DNA of 64,000 nt, from contig CP074384.1 in the NCBI GenBank assembly GCA_022041995.1, forward strand, positions 62,001-126,000, written 5' to 3'. The notes under the pieces are model-generated. The model was given only the letters and a program-made list of their open reading frames with translations. It was not told where the DNA came from and searched no databases. A program made the translations under genes and the position numbers. Shown in pieces: positions 36,961 through 46,286 of this stretch (its first letter is position 1; every line of letters starts with the position of its first letter). This stretch comes from Cupriavidus necator (lineage in GTDB: Bacteria; Pseudomonadota; Gammaproteobacteria; Burkholderiales; Burkholderiaceae).

Positions 36961-37681
36961 TCGACCGCGAGCACGCGCTGCCGGTGAGCCGGCAGGTCAA
37001 GCTGGTGGGCATCGCCCGGTCCAGCGCGTACTACCAGCCGCAACCGGTCAGCGAGGCAGATCTGAAGCTGATGCGCCGCATCGACGAACTGCATCTGGAA
37101 CATCCCTTCGCGGGGGCTCGCATGCTGGCGCGCCTGCTGCGCCGGGAAGGCATCCAGGTCGGTCGCCGGCACGTGGGCACGCTGATGAAGCGCATGGGCA
37201 TTGAGGCGCTGTATCGCCGGCCGAACACGAGCCGCAAGCACGCGGCGCACAAGATCTGGCCGTACCTGCTGCGCGACCGGAAGATCGACCGGGCCAACCA
37301 GGTGTGGGCTCTGGACACGACCTACATTCCGATGGCACGGGGCTTTGTGTACCTGACGGCAGTGGTGGACTGGGCCAGCCGCCGGGTGCTGGCCTACCGG
37401 GTGGCGATCACGCTGGAGAGCTGTCATGCCGTCGAGGCAATCGAGGAGGCCTTTGCCAAGTACGGCGCGCCGGAGATCGTCAACACCGACCAGGGCAGCC
37501 AGTTCACCGCCACGGAGTTCACAGACGCCGTGCTGGACCGCGGCATCCAACTGTCGATGGACGGCAAGGGCAGTTGGCGCGATAACGTGTTCGTCGAACG
37601 CCTTTGGCGCAGCGTCAAATACGAGGAGGTCTACCTGAAAGCCTACGACTCGGTCAGCCATGCGCGCCGCTCTATCGCTAA

Positions 37682-38999
37682 GGAACGTGCTCGAAATAAC
37701 TTCCCGCTATGCGGCGTTCCGTGAGCGGATGCTGTAGTTCCACGCAGGCAAGGTTGAGTCGTACTCGATGTTCAGTGAAGCACGGACGCAACGAGTGACT
37801 GTCCGTCCGGCTTCATAGACTCCGTCAAGAATGTCAGCAGTAACTTTCAGTCCGGTTTTTGTGCAGGCTTTTTCGATCAGTTCACGAACCAGACTAACGC
37901 TGCTGAAGACTACGCCAGCACAGGCTCGCGTAATGTGTGGAAACACGCGGTGCTCGATCGGATTATGTTTCGAGCAGTATGGGGCGTAGTGGGCCACCCG
38001 GATTTCCAGTCCGAGCCGGTCTGCCAGATCTTGCAGATCCGCTTTGAAAAGCCACGAATCACTTGGGTTGCTACCTCCGCCATCGCACAGTAGCAGTAAC
38101 CGTGTGGCTTGGGGATAATCGGCGCGACCCTGTTTTTCCCACCAGTGCGCTACGCTGTCGCAGGCAAACTGCGTCGTGTCACGGCTCACCCCGATGTTCA
38201 CATGTGCCTTGTTCAGCCCGATGTCGTACAGCCCATGCGGGATGACCTTGCCTTCGCTGTAGCTCGGAAAATCATGGTCGAGGACTTCAAGCTGCTCGCG
38301 CGTGTAGAGCTTGCCGTCGCGATAGAAATTGCCCAGCATCTCCTTCTTCTTCGTATCGATGCTGAGGACAGGCTGGTCGTCTTCGAGATATTCCGCCTTG
38401 AGTTGCGTAATACGCTGAAATTGTACGTCGCGTTGTGCGTGGGACTTGAACGACTTCTTTTTCTGTGATTGCCGCCGGGAAAAACCGTTGCGCTTTAGCA
38501 GCTGCCGGACCGTTCGCACGCTCACCCGTTCGCCTACTTGCTGCGTCATCGCCTGTGCGATTTCGCGTGGCTTCAGATCCGTCCAGATGATGCCGTGTTG
38601 TGGATTACCCGCCGTATGCTCTCGCACCACATCTAGAAATACCGCGTTCCACTCCGGATGGTCCGTTAACCTGGATTTACGCCCCTTTTTTTCGGATCCG
38701 CTCTCCAACCGGATCCAGCTCTTCTTCCAGGTCCTTTAGCCCTTGTCTAATTGTTTTCGGGTCCATTTCAAACAGTTTCGCAATATATTCGAAACCGCCA
38801 TGGCCCAGCTTGTCCGCCTCCACAGCCGCATACCGCCGTCGGTCCTTCTCCGACAAGCGCGCGTACAGCCGCTTCATCCGCGTTTCAACCTCAGCCCGGT
38901 AACCAGCCTGCATCGTTTGTCCTCCAGAGGCATCACATCTTACCCGCGTCGCTTTGCGCACGCCAGGTCCACTTCGGGAAGTTATTTCTCACTCGTTCC
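37682..38999. mobile_element. ISAzo13-family element with TAA target duplication
   Basis: 1,318 bp with imperfect 25-bp inverted repeats. The left starts GGAACGTGCTCG and the right, inverted, starts GGAACGAGTGAG; both continue AAATAACTTCCCG. The element is flanked by TAA at 37679-37681 and 39000-39002, a 3-bp target duplication inside IS3 orfB. Confidence 0.9.
37707..38913 (-). CDS. ISAzo13-family transposase (two frames, possible -1 frameshift)
   Basis: The first frame starts at ATG 38913 (GGAGG 7 bp upstream): MQAGYRAEVETRMKRLYARL, SEKDRRRYAAVEADKLGHGG, DPKTIRQGLKDLEEE. The second frame (to 37707) carries the catalytic part: VLSIDTKKKEMLGNF, LLLLCDGGGSNPSDSW, YAPYCSKHNPIEHRVFPH. The switch lies at seven A (38686-38692 on the plus strand, A AAA AAG on the coding strand), a classical -1 slippage heptamer. 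The element could therefore still be active through programmed frameshifting, or could be broken. Confidence 0.85.
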
Positions 39000-39167
39000 T
39001 AACTACCTAACCTGGTACAACCAACGACGGCCCCATTCCAGTCTGGCGGACCAGACCCCGGATGAGGCATACTTCGCCACGCTGCCAGCGATCAAATCGG
39101 CAGCCTGACTGCCCCAGCGCTTCCACTTAAAAACTCCGGATCCCTGTCCGAACAAACGGTGCCACCT

Positions 39168-39281
39168 CTCTCCGACGCACACAAAGACCCCACACCGGTG
39201 ATGCGGTTTATCAAGTTTTGGAGCTGTATCGAAGCCTTCTTTTCACAAGGCAGTGACATTACAAAAGCTGTCTCTATTGTG
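39168..39281 (+). pseudogene. HEPN-domain protein, fragment 2
   Basis: Reading SDAHKDPTPVMRFIKFWSCI and then EAFFSQGSDITKAVSI, it looks like the first helix pair of a HEPN domain (aromatic-rich FWxxIEAFF). It is cut at 39277/39278 by the four-gene transposon. Excision of 39278-46290 plus one CTAT repeat joins it in frame to fragment 3 (…TKAVSIGTAAVLSFG…). Confidence 0.6.
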
Positions 39282-39431
39282 CGTGAGCACGGGATTCGAT
39301 GGGCGCACGGGCACGGTAAATGATGGGTGGCTGCGGTCTGGTCCATCGCCAATGTTGCAGGTCGTCGGGTGATGCTGATGGACGTGGCGATCAAACGCGG
39401 AGGTTCAGATGTGGAGCGACGGCATTGATGG

Positions 39432-39458
39432 AACAAGGGGCCCGACGGGCCCCTTGTT
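39432..39458 (-). terminator. Terminator-like hairpin at the end of the transposon operon
   Basis: A perfect 12-bp inverted repeat, AACAAGGGGCCC, with 3-nt loop starts 6 bp after the stop of the small minus-strand gene. There is no long U-tract, so its efficiency as intrinsic terminator is uncertain. Confidence 0.6.
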
Positions 39459-39464
39459 GCTGGA

Positions 39465-39680
39465 TCAGAAGTCGTTATCGGCGAGATCGCCAAGGCCATC
39501 AGGATGCTCCTGCCGATCTTCGGCCAGCCACTCGGCCAAAGCCAATTGATAGTGTGCAAGCAGACGGTCGCGCAGATCGTCGAGCAGTTCGATCACAGCC
39601 CAGGCCTGCGCGGGCGTCCAGTTGGCGTCGATGAACAGGGGCAATCCCTGGGTGATGCCGGATGGCTGGTGGAAGGTCAT
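39465..39680 (-). CDS. Small conserved protein of the four-gene transposon
   Basis: 71 aa from ATG 39680: MTFHQPSGITQGLPLFIDAN, then AWAVIELLDDLRDRLLAHYQLAL and an acidic tail. I remember similar small proteins (AWxVxELLDxLRxxxxxxY) next to ExeA-like ATPases in proteobacterial transposons of this type; function unknown. It lies 53 bp after the ATPase stop and is followed by the hairpin. Confidence 0.6.
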   Translation of the reverse strand: MTFHQPSGITQGLPLFIDANWTPAQAWAVIELLDDLRDRLLAHYQLALAEWLAEDRQEHPDGLGDLADNDF

Positions 39681-39733
39681 GCTGATGTCTTGGTCGTATT
39701 GATGAACGTGGCGGTGATGGCCAACGACGCCAC

Positions 39734-40162
39734 TCACCGCCTGGCACGGCGGCTCTGGGTTGCGCTGTAGATCTCCAGATAGAGCTTCTCGTCGATCTGC
39801 GGCAGCTCCCGCTGCGCGGCTTGGGCCAGAAGCTCGCCGGCCAGATTCATCAGGATGCGGTAATTGCCGGCGGCGTGTTCGCACAGGGTCTGGCGTAATG
39901 GTGTGGTCATCAGCGTGGCGTTGCCAGCGGCGGCCAGCAGGTGGTCCAGGCAAGCCTGCAGCTCGTCGATGCTTGCGCTCTCCAGCGCCAGGCGGCATCG
40001 GATGCGGCTGCCCAGCGGGATCAGGTCCTCGCGGCTGAACTTCTCCGGCAGGCGGGCGTCGCCGGCAAGCACCACGCACAGCAGCAATTGCGAGTCGAAG
40101 CGTGCCTGCGCGAGCAGGCGCAGCTCCGAGAGGGCCGGCACAGCCATCTCCTGGGCTTCGTC
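39734..40162 (-). pseudogene. ExeA/TniB-like ATPase, C-terminal part (split by RIT)
   Basis: It continues the ATPase after the RIT insertion: EAQEMAVPALSELRLLAQA, LLCVVLAGDARL (sensor 1-like) and AGNYRILMNLAGELL. Joined to the part at 43650-44057 it forms one AAA protein with Walker B (VLLIDEAQE) exactly at the insertion point. In transposons such an ATPase picks the target and activates the transposase. Confidence 0.85.
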
Positions 40163-40191
40163 AATTAACGTTGCGCATAACGTTAATTGAC
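40160..40191. repeat. Perfect 13-bp palindrome at the RIT left end
   Basis: GTCAATTAACGTT, 6-nt loop GCGCAT, then its exact complement AACGTTAATTGAC. The right arm overlaps the first bases of the RIT inverted repeat, and the ATTGAC arm equals the target sequence in the ATPase gene. It is a candidate recombinase core site or attachment junction. Confidence 0.7.
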
Positions 40192-40327
40192 TAATGTGGA
40201 GCACTCCGATATGTGGAGTGTCCTGATTCTGTCCCGCAGTTGGAAGCGATTGCACGGCCCCTACTCAACATAACTCGGCCATACGGCGTATGGTGGGATC
40301 TCCATTTAGACCTTGATGGAGGCCATG

Positions 40328-41569
40328 ATGCTAGAGCAAATCTTTCCCAGAGGTCACCGGTCTTACCTCCAGTCACCCGTCGCCAACCTGCTTGAGGACT
40401 TCGCCCGATGGCTTGTCGACGAGGGCTATATGGGCAGGACACTTCACGGCCATCTTTTTCGTCTGAAGCAGACACTTGAGGGTGCTGGGAACATAACTGC
40501 AGAATCGAAGTTCTCGGCTGCGGACCTTGGCGCGTTGTTCGCAATGCCATCCGCAGAACTGCGGGTACAGAAGCCATACCGACACACGCAGCACCGCTTC
40601 GAGCGTTTCCTTTTGATGCGAGGTGACTTGTTGCCCTCTTCTCGCACTGGGCGCTTCGACACAGTACTCGATGCATACCGCGACTCGCTGGTCGATCAAC
40701 GCGGCATGTCGGCTTCGACCGTCCGCAACCACATGCGTACGGCCATGGCCTTTTTGCACGACGCGGTTGCCCCGGAGACTCCTCTTGCGGGAATGTCGAT
40801 GCAAACCGTGGATCGCTTTGTGGCGGTTTCGGGTGAGCACATGAGCAGGCAGAGCTTGCAACATGTGGTCGCGCATCTACGGTCGTTCCTCTTGTTCTTG
40901 TACACCCGTGGCTATATCCACGAGCGCATCGGAACGATCGACACCCCGCGTGCGTATCGCGACGAATTGCCACCACGCGCACTCCCTTGGAACGACGTTC
41001 TCGCGCTACTTCGTTCCATCGATCGGTCAAGCATGATTGGCTGCCGCGACCATGCGATTCTCTATCTGATGGCGCACTACGGCTTGCGGCCTGTGGAGAT
41101 CGCCGCATTGCAGCTGGACTCGATCGACTGGACGCAAAGGACTTTGCGCGTGCAGCAACGCAAGACTCGTTCGGAGCTTCTCCTTCCGTTGTCCATTCAG
41201 GCCACCCGCGTACTCAAACGTTATCTGAAGGTCGGCAGGCCAGTTGCCCGCGGTCGAACGGATTTGTTTCTGCGGGCGCATCGGCCAGCAACTGCATTGT
41301 GCCCCACGGCGGTCAACGAGATATATCAGAGTTGCACGCGCGCGAGCGGACTGCCTCTACAAGGAAGCTCCGCCTATAGCCTGCGCCACGCCTTCGCAAT
41401 GCGGCTATTGAACCGTGGCGTCGGCCTCAAGGCAATAGGCGACCTGCTGGGCCATCGATCCCTGGAAAGCACATGCGTTTATCTTCGTCTGCAAACGGAG
41501 GTTTTAAGAGAGGTCGGCCTTTCGCTACCGCCAGCAATCACGAACACTCTGCCGCGGAGGTTGTCATGA
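40328..41569 (+). CDS. ritA: Tyrosine recombinase, first of RIT trio (RitA-like)
   Basis: About 413 aa. ATG 40328 lies 5 bp after GGAGG; ATG 40316 and 40325 are alternatives. The catalytic domain has GLRPVEIAAL (first Arg), YSLRHAFAMRLL (Arg with adjacent His), LLGHRS (second His) and VYLRL (nucleophile Tyr). The N-terminal half is a SAM-like core-binding region. Such proteins cut and rejoin DNA through a Tyr-DNA intermediate. Its stop overlaps the next ATG (ATGA). Confidence 0.93.
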   Translation: MLEQIFPRGHRSYLQSPVANLLEDFARWLVDEGYMGRTLHGHLFRLKQTLEGAGNITAESKFSAADLGALFAMPSAELRVQKPYRHTQHRFERFLLMRGDLLPSSRTGRFDTVLDAYRDSLVDQRGMSASTVRNHMRTAMAFLHDAVAPETPLAGMSMQTVDRFVAVSGEHMSRQSLQHVVAHLRSFLLFLYTRGYIHERIGTIDTPRAYRDELPPRALPWNDVLALLRSIDRSSMIGCRDHAILYLMAHYGLRPVEIAALQLDSIDWTQRTLRVQQRKTRSELLLPLSIQATRVLKRYLKVGRPVARGRTDLFLRAHRPATALCPTAVNEIYQSCTRASGLPLQGSSAYSLRHAFAMRLLNRGVGLKAIGDLLGHRSLESTCVYLRLQTEVLREVGLSLPPAITNTLPRRLS

Positions 41570-42537
41570 ACCAACCTCAGACCCCGCTCGATCTTGCTAT
41601 CGAGCGCTATCTTCTGCACTGGCGAGCGCTGGGCCGCCGCTACGTCAGGGAAGAGCACACCCTCAGGTCGTTGAGTCGATTCCTTAACGAGCATGGTTTC
41701 AGCGATCTAACCCAGCACGGCTTCGAGACGTGGTGCCAGGCATTCTCCTCCTTGCGAGGTATCACGCAACGGAACCAGCAACTGATTGTGTGTAAGCTGT
41801 GTCGCTTCCGGCAGCGCACCGAGCCAGACTGTTTCGTACCGGATCGACGCCGGTTTAGGCGTAGCAGTCCCCATGATCCTCCTGTTATCGTCTCCGGAAC
41901 GGAGATCGCCCGCATGCTGGATGCTTGCGATCGACTTCGCGCCACATGGCAATCCCCGCTTCGACCAGCACTATGTCGAGTGGCGGTGGTTTTGCTGTAT
42001 AGCGCCGGGCTCCGCCGTGGCGAACTCGTACGGTTGACCCTGGCCGATGTGAACGAGGCGCAAGGAGTGCTGCATATCCGTGAGTCGAAGTGTCATAAAT
42101 CACGCTTTTTGCCATTGTCGGAGGATGCGCGCGCAGAAGTTCGCCGTTATTTGCGCAAGCGACTGCAGGCGCAGTTCGACTGCGGGCTCGATGCGCCGCT
42201 GTTATGCCACTGCGTGGCAGGGTTCCACGGCTATAGCGGCGGCGGATTTCAGCACTTGTTCACGCAGGTGATGAGCTCGGCCCAGATTCAGGGTGCTGAC
42301 GGGCGCCAACCTCGCATCCTGGATCTTCGGCACAGCTTCGCCATTGGCGCTTTGCTGCGCTGGTATAAAGACGGCGCGGACGTTCAGGTCAAGCTACCCA
42401 AGCTTTCGATGTACATGGGCCACGTATCAATCCTTTCAACTGCCCACTATCTTCGGTGGACGCCCGCGCTCGCGCAAGCCGCCAGCGAACAGTTCGAAGT
42501 CGGTTTTGGCAGTCTGATCGATGGAGGTACATCATGA
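41566..42537 (+). CDS. ritB: Tyrosine recombinase, second of RIT trio (RitB-like)
   Basis: About 323 aa from ATG 41566, which overlaps the previous stop and follows CGGAGG. A longer frame upstream was rejected because of this overlap. Motifs: YSAGLRRGELVRL, ILDLRHSFAIGALL, YMGHVSI, TAHYLRW. The spacing between R/H box and final Tyr is larger than in XerD, typical for the middle RIT recombinase as far as I recall. Confidence 0.93.
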   Translation: MNQPQTPLDLAIERYLLHWRALGRRYVREEHTLRSLSRFLNEHGFSDLTQHGFETWCQAFSSLRGITQRNQQLIVCKLCRFRQRTEPDCFVPDRRRFRRSSPHDPPVIVSGTEIARMLDACDRLRATWQSPLRPALCRVAVVLLYSAGLRRGELVRLTLADVNEAQGVLHIRESKCHKSRFLPLSEDARAEVRRYLRKRLQAQFDCGLDAPLLCHCVAGFHGYSGGGFQHLFTQVMSSAQIQGADGRQPRILDLRHSFAIGALLRWYKDGADVQVKLPKLSMYMGHVSILSTAHYLRWTPALAQAASEQFEVGFGSLIDGGTS

Positions 42538-43559
42538 AGCGCGATCGGCCCAATACACTTGGCAAGGCGCTCCTTCGGTTCTTCCAGGAGTATCTGCCGA
42601 ACCTGCGGGGAATGAGCCTTCACACGATACACGGCTATCGCGATGCCATTGTTCTATTCTTGCGCTTCGCTTCCGAACAGGCCGGGCGGCCTGTGGAGAA
42701 CCTGGATATGGCGGATTTCAATGCCGACCAGGTGATCGCATTTCTCGACTTCCTGGAACGCGAACGCGGTAATGGCATCTCGACTCGCAACGCCCGCCTC
42801 GCGGCACTGCACTGCCTGGCCCATTTCCTCGCCGGTGAGCATCCGGAACGCTTCGGTGAGTTACAACGCGTTCTCGGTGTTCCGTTCAAACGCGGCGCAA
42901 CGCAACATATGATCGAGTATCTGGAGGCCAACGAGGTCAAGGCGCTATTGAGCCAGATCGACCGTTCAACGCGCTCGGGCCAACGCGACTACGCGTTATT
43001 CGCATTGATGTTCAACACCGGCGCACGCGTCCAGGAAGTGCTAGATCTGCGCCGATGCGATGTCCGGACGGAACCACCGTATCAGGTGAGGCTGCTGGGC
43101 AAGGGCGGAAAAGTCAGAATCTGCCCGATCTGGGCTAACACCGCCTCGCTATTGCGCAATCTGTCGCAGGCACTGCCGGATATCCAGGACAGCCAGGCCA
43201 CGCTGTTTCGCAATGAACGAGGAGCAAAACTGACGCGCTTTGGAGTCCGATATCTTCTCCGCAAGTATGTCGCGAGAGCAGCCACGACTGTTGGCACCTT
43301 GCCCAGCAAGCACATTCATCCTCATTCGGTGCGGCATAGTACTGCTGTCGCGCTTCTGAAGGCTGGCGTTGACTTTGCCACCATCAGCCAATGGCTCGGG
43401 CATGCGAGCCTGAACACTACCATGGTGTACGCGCGGGCCGACCTCGACCTCAAGCGACAAGCGTTGACGCAGGTTTTTCCGGATGTCCTGGCAGAGCAGG
43501 CACCGGGACGTCTTGTGCTCGGATCTGCCGATCTCCTCGGATGGCTGCGTCGTCTTTGA
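42534..43559 (+). CDS. ritC: Tyrosine recombinase, third of RIT trio (RitC-like)
   Basis: About 341 aa from ATG 42534 (ATGA overlap with the second gene; GGAGG 9 bp upstream). XerC/D-like motifs are complete: NTGARVQEVLDL, HSVRHSTAVALL, WLGHASLNTTMVYARADL. The trio is probably transcribed and translated as one coupled unit so that all three proteins are made together. Confidence 0.93.
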   Translation: MKRDRPNTLGKALLRFFQEYLPNLRGMSLHTIHGYRDAIVLFLRFASEQAGRPVENLDMADFNADQVIAFLDFLERERGNGISTRNARLAALHCLAHFLAGEHPERFGELQRVLGVPFKRGATQHMIEYLEANEVKALLSQIDRSTRSGQRDYALFALMFNTGARVQEVLDLRRCDVRTEPPYQVRLLGKGGKVRICPIWANTASLLRNLSQALPDIQDSQATLFRNERGAKLTRFGVRYLLRKYVARAATTVGTLPSKHIHPHSVRHSTAVALLKAGVDFATISQWLGHASLNTTMVYARADLDLKRQALTQVFPDVLAEQAPGRLVLGSADLLGWLRRL

Positions 43560-43649
43560 GGATTTTGTTATGTGAAGCGCGAAGCGGCTGATCCCAATCT
43601 CCACTGGACTCGAGCTTCGTAGCTTCACATATCGGAGTGCTTCACATTA

Positions 43650-44057
43650 GTCAATGAGCAGCACGCAGCGACGGCGGCTGGCCTCCATGTGGGCGAGCCA
43701 GCGCTCGCGCAGCGCCTTGAAGCCACCCCATCGGTTGTGGGGCTTGAGCGGTACGGTAAAGATGTCGCTGAGCTCGCGGTAGAAGTCCGCCAGATTGCTC
43801 TGCGGGTGGGCGATCGAGCCGACCATCAGATCGGGGACGCGCATGAGGCGCTGATGAAGCAGGCGCAGCGTGACGCTCTTGCCGCAGCCAGGGTCGCCAT
43901 GCACCATGGCGAAGCCGCCTTCGCGGGCCATACCGTTCTCGATGCGCCAGCAGAAGTGATCGAGCTTAGGTGGTACGAACACGGCCTCGACGGGGATGTC
44001 CTGGGCGAAGGGGTTGAACTTCAGGCCGTACAAGGCCAGCAGGTTGGGTTGCATCAT
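43650..44057 (-). pseudogene. ExeA/TniB-like ATPase, N-terminal part (split by RIT)
   Basis: MMQPNLLALYGLKFNPFAQD, then Walker A GDPGCGKS and the Walker B start CVLLID, where the RIT repeat supplies TAA. The start overlaps the transposase stop. N-terminal L-x-Y-x-L-x-x-x-PF is typical of ExeA-type ATPases. Confidence 0.88.
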
Positions 44058-45496
44058 GGCTTGGTGGGTGCAGCGGGTGGGAGATAGGCCGGCGGCAGGC
44101 CGGTGGCAGCGTGTTCGGCAAGCAACTGACGCAGCAGCGGTGCAGTGCCAGTCTGAGCAGGTTGCTCGTTAGCGGGCGCCGCTCCCTTTGACGTGAGCTG
44201 CGCGCGCCGTGCGTCGGCATTGGCCGACTTGTCCAGCGGGAACACGGCGGCCAGGATCGCGCCGGTGCGCGCATTGATCAGGTCGACCTGAGAGAGATCC
44301 CAGCGCGCGTAGCTCAAGCAGACTTGCTCGAGGTGGCGGTAAGCGCCGGGGAGCTCGAAGCGCACGCTGTCCAGCGTACAGGTGCCATCGGTTCTGCGCT
44401 GCATGCGATGCTTGCGGATACGGAAGGCGCGACGCAAGGCCAGCGCCTCGGGACTGGGGCGCGAGACGTCGGCACAGGACAGGTAGCGCTGCAGGGGCGT
44501 CGCTTCGAGCTCGGCATGTTCCTTGTGGTGGTATTCCTGCTCGACCCAGGCCTGCGTGGCGAGGTTCAACTGCTCCAGGGTCAGGTGCGATTCGCCTTCG
44601 AGCATGGCCATCAGCCGCGATTCGAGCTGCCCCCAGAAGCGCTCCTGCTTGGCATTCTGGTATGGGCTATACGGCAAGGTGGTTTGGTGCAGGATGCCCA
44701 GGCTGGCCAGCCCCTCGACGAACTCGTCGGCGATCATGGCCGCGCCGTTGTCGGTCATGATCGCCCGCGGCAGGCCCCGCTTCATGATGGCCTGCGAGAC
44801 GCCGTGCACCAGCGACGCGGTGGTCTCATCAAGGAACCACTGCAGGTGGCAGACCAGCCGGGAATGGTCGTCCATAATGCAGAGCAGCAGCGGCTTGTGC
44901 CATTGCCCATCAGGGGTGAGCACCTTGCGTGAACCATGGTGGAAGTCCAGATGCCAGAGGGCGGCCACGTGGTCGACTTCGTAGCTGCGCACCTCGCGTG
45001 CCTCGCGGCGAGCCGCCGCTGCAATGGCGCCATCGGTGCTCGAGCGCGGCGTTGGTTTGCGCACCAGACCATGCGCCTTCAGATACCGACACACCGTGGT
45101 GTAGGACGGCAGCGTGTCCGGACCATCCTTGGTCGCGACGCGCAGGTTGTCGTAATGCAACTGCATGGTCCAACCGGGATGCTGCCGGTACTGTTCCACC
45201 AGCGCCTCGATGATGGTCGGGCTCAGGCTGACGAAGTGGCCGCAATCGTCGCGCAGGCGGTTCTTGAGCTGATCGACCGGGTCCTGGACATGACGGGCCC
45301 GGTAGTACCAGCGTTCGATGGAGGACGCGCCGAACTGAACGTCGGCGCCAGTGATGGGGTGCCGCCAGACCTTGGCGGCCAGAACCTGGAACGCTTGCTG
45401 CAATTCGCCTTTGCCGGGCGGCGAAGCCAGCAAAGGGCCAATGACCGAGAAGCGCAAGCGCGCCCATCGGTTGCGATGATCGATCGATAGTGACAT
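44054..45496 (-). CDS. DDE transposase (retroviral integrase fold) of the four-gene transposon
   Basis: 480 aa, intact. A helical DNA-binding N-terminus is followed by the catalytic core: LWHLDFHHGSRKV (Asp), AIMTDNGAAMIAD (Asp), YSPYQNAKQERFWG (Glu). A C-terminal beta domain follows (TLDSVRFELPGAY). It pairs with the ATPase whose gene overlaps it. Breaking the ATPase gene by the RIT should remove or disturb mobility of the element unless supplied in trans. Confidence 0.92.
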   Translation of the reverse strand: MSLSIDHRNRWARLRFSVIGPLLASPPGKGELQQAFQVLAAKVWRHPITGADVQFGASSIERWYYRARHVQDPVDQLKNRLRDDCGHFVSLSPTIIEALVEQYRQHPGWTMQLHYDNLRVATKDGPDTLPSYTTVCRYLKAHGLVRKPTPRSSTDGAIAAAARREAREVRSYEVDHVAALWHLDFHHGSRKVLTPDGQWHKPLLLCIMDDHSRLVCHLQWFLDETTASLVHGVSQAIMKRGLPRAIMTDNGAAMIADEFVEGLASLGILHQTTLPYSPYQNAKQERFWGQLESRLMAMLEGESHLTLEQLNLATQAWVEQEYHHKEHAELEATPLQRYLSCADVSRPSPEALALRRAFRIRKHRMQRRTDGTCTLDSVRFELPGAYRHLEQVCLSYARWDLSQVDLINARTGAILAAVFPLDKSANADARRAQLTSKGAAPANEQPAQTGTAPLLRQLLAEHAATGLPPAYLPPAAPTKP

Positions 45497-45580
45497 GACT
45501 CTCCCATTGGGGTGGATAACGGGAGCAGGCTACGGGCAGTGCGAGTGACCCGCCATCGACATGTTCTGCGGGAGAAGCTC

Positions 45581-46138
45581 CTATCTGGCGCATCCCTCAG
45601 CCTGCGTGGTCAGGCCGGGCCCGAGCAGCAAGCGCAATACCGCGGCCAGGCGCTCCTCCTCGCTGTTGTGCTCGACCGATTGCAGCAGGCGGTCGGGATA
45701 GATGAACGGCTCGGGCGTTGGCGGGATGAGACCACGCAGCCACCGGCCGGCGGGGGTCTTTGGGAAGGTCTCGGTCCACCACTGACGCCAGCGCTTGAGC
45801 GTAGTCCAACTGATCGCGGGCAGGCCGTCCAGGCAGGCGCCATGGGCACGACTCGATCGCAGTACCAGGATAATGGTCAGCCAGACGCGCCGGCCGAGGA
45901 AACGCACCGAATCGGGCGTCATGCGTTTGCGGCATCCGGCACAGCACAGGCTCAGGCGCGTAGCGCAGTCCGGGTGTGCTGCCGGTGGGCATCCGCGTGG
46001 CTTACGCGGATAGTTGGCACTGTGCAGCACAGAGCTGCAATGGCAGCAGCCCCTGTCCCGCGCCACCGTCATCAGGTCTTCGTCGATCCGGCGTAACAGG
46101 GCAAAAAACGCCGGCGTTTGTAGCAAGGCATGGCACAC
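45581..46138 (-). CDS. Cys-rich accessory protein of the four-gene transposon
   Basis: About 185 aa from GTG 46138 (AAGGAG upstream); a longer frame to 46180 exists. Two zinc-binding-like clusters, DRGCCHCSSVLH and LSLCCAGCRKRMT, precede helices with LVLRSSRAHG and SWTTLKRWRQWW. The layout suggests a zinc-ribbon plus helix-turn-helix DNA-binding protein, perhaps for end or target recognition in the way TniQ/TnsD-type proteins work. No sequence family recognised with confidence. Confidence 0.65.
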   Translation of the reverse strand: MCHALLQTPAFFALLRRIDEDLMTVARDRGCCHCSSVLHSANYPRKPRGCPPAAHPDCATRLSLCCAGCRKRMTPDSVRFLGRRVWLTIILVLRSSRAHGACLDGLPAISWTTLKRWRQWWTETFPKTPAGRWLRGLIPPTPEPFIYPDRLLQSVEHNSEEERLAAVLRLLLGPGLTTQAEGCAR

Positions 46139-46286
46139 TGCTGAGGTCTCCTTCATTGCTCGACACAATAAAGGCGACATCTTCCCTCAGGCGCGTGCGC
46201 GCACGCTCCCTGAGGGAACCCCTCTAGCGTCCATCACCGTTCTTGCTCAAATCCCCGCGCTATCGGCATCACGAAAGCTGCTTATG

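Larger units (their letters stand above)
36957..39108 (+). pseudogene. IS3-family transposase OrfB interrupted by ISAzo13
   Basis: The left part is 36957-37681 (MIDREHALPVSRQVKLVG, DDE motifs WALDTTYIP and VNTDQGSQFT, then GSWRDNVFVERLWRS with the Glu). The right part is 39000-39108 (NYLTWYNQRRPHSSL to the stop). Removing 37682-39002 restores exactly the sequence of the intact copy at 55819-56649. It is inactive as it stands. Confidence 0.92.
36562..39169. mobile_element. IS3-family element, copy 1, split by ISAzo13
   Basis: It has terminal inverted repeats AGAGGTGGCGCCGG (left) and, read inward from the right, AGAGGTGGCACCG. Without the 1,321-bp insertion it measures 1,287 bp, the same as copy 2 at 55758-57044. 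No convincing target duplication. Confidence 0.85.
40160..43655. mobile_element. RIT element (three tyrosine recombinases in tandem)
   Basis: It is bounded by 33-bp inverted repeats differing at two positions: ATTGACTAATGTG(G/A)AG then CACTCCGATATGTG(G/A)AG, at 40186-40218 and 43623-43655. It carries three consecutive tyrosine recombinase genes with ATGA overlaps, the definition of a RIT (recombinase in trio) element. It is inserted in the Walker B codons of the ATPase gene; ATTGAC occurs on both sides. Confidence 0.9.
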
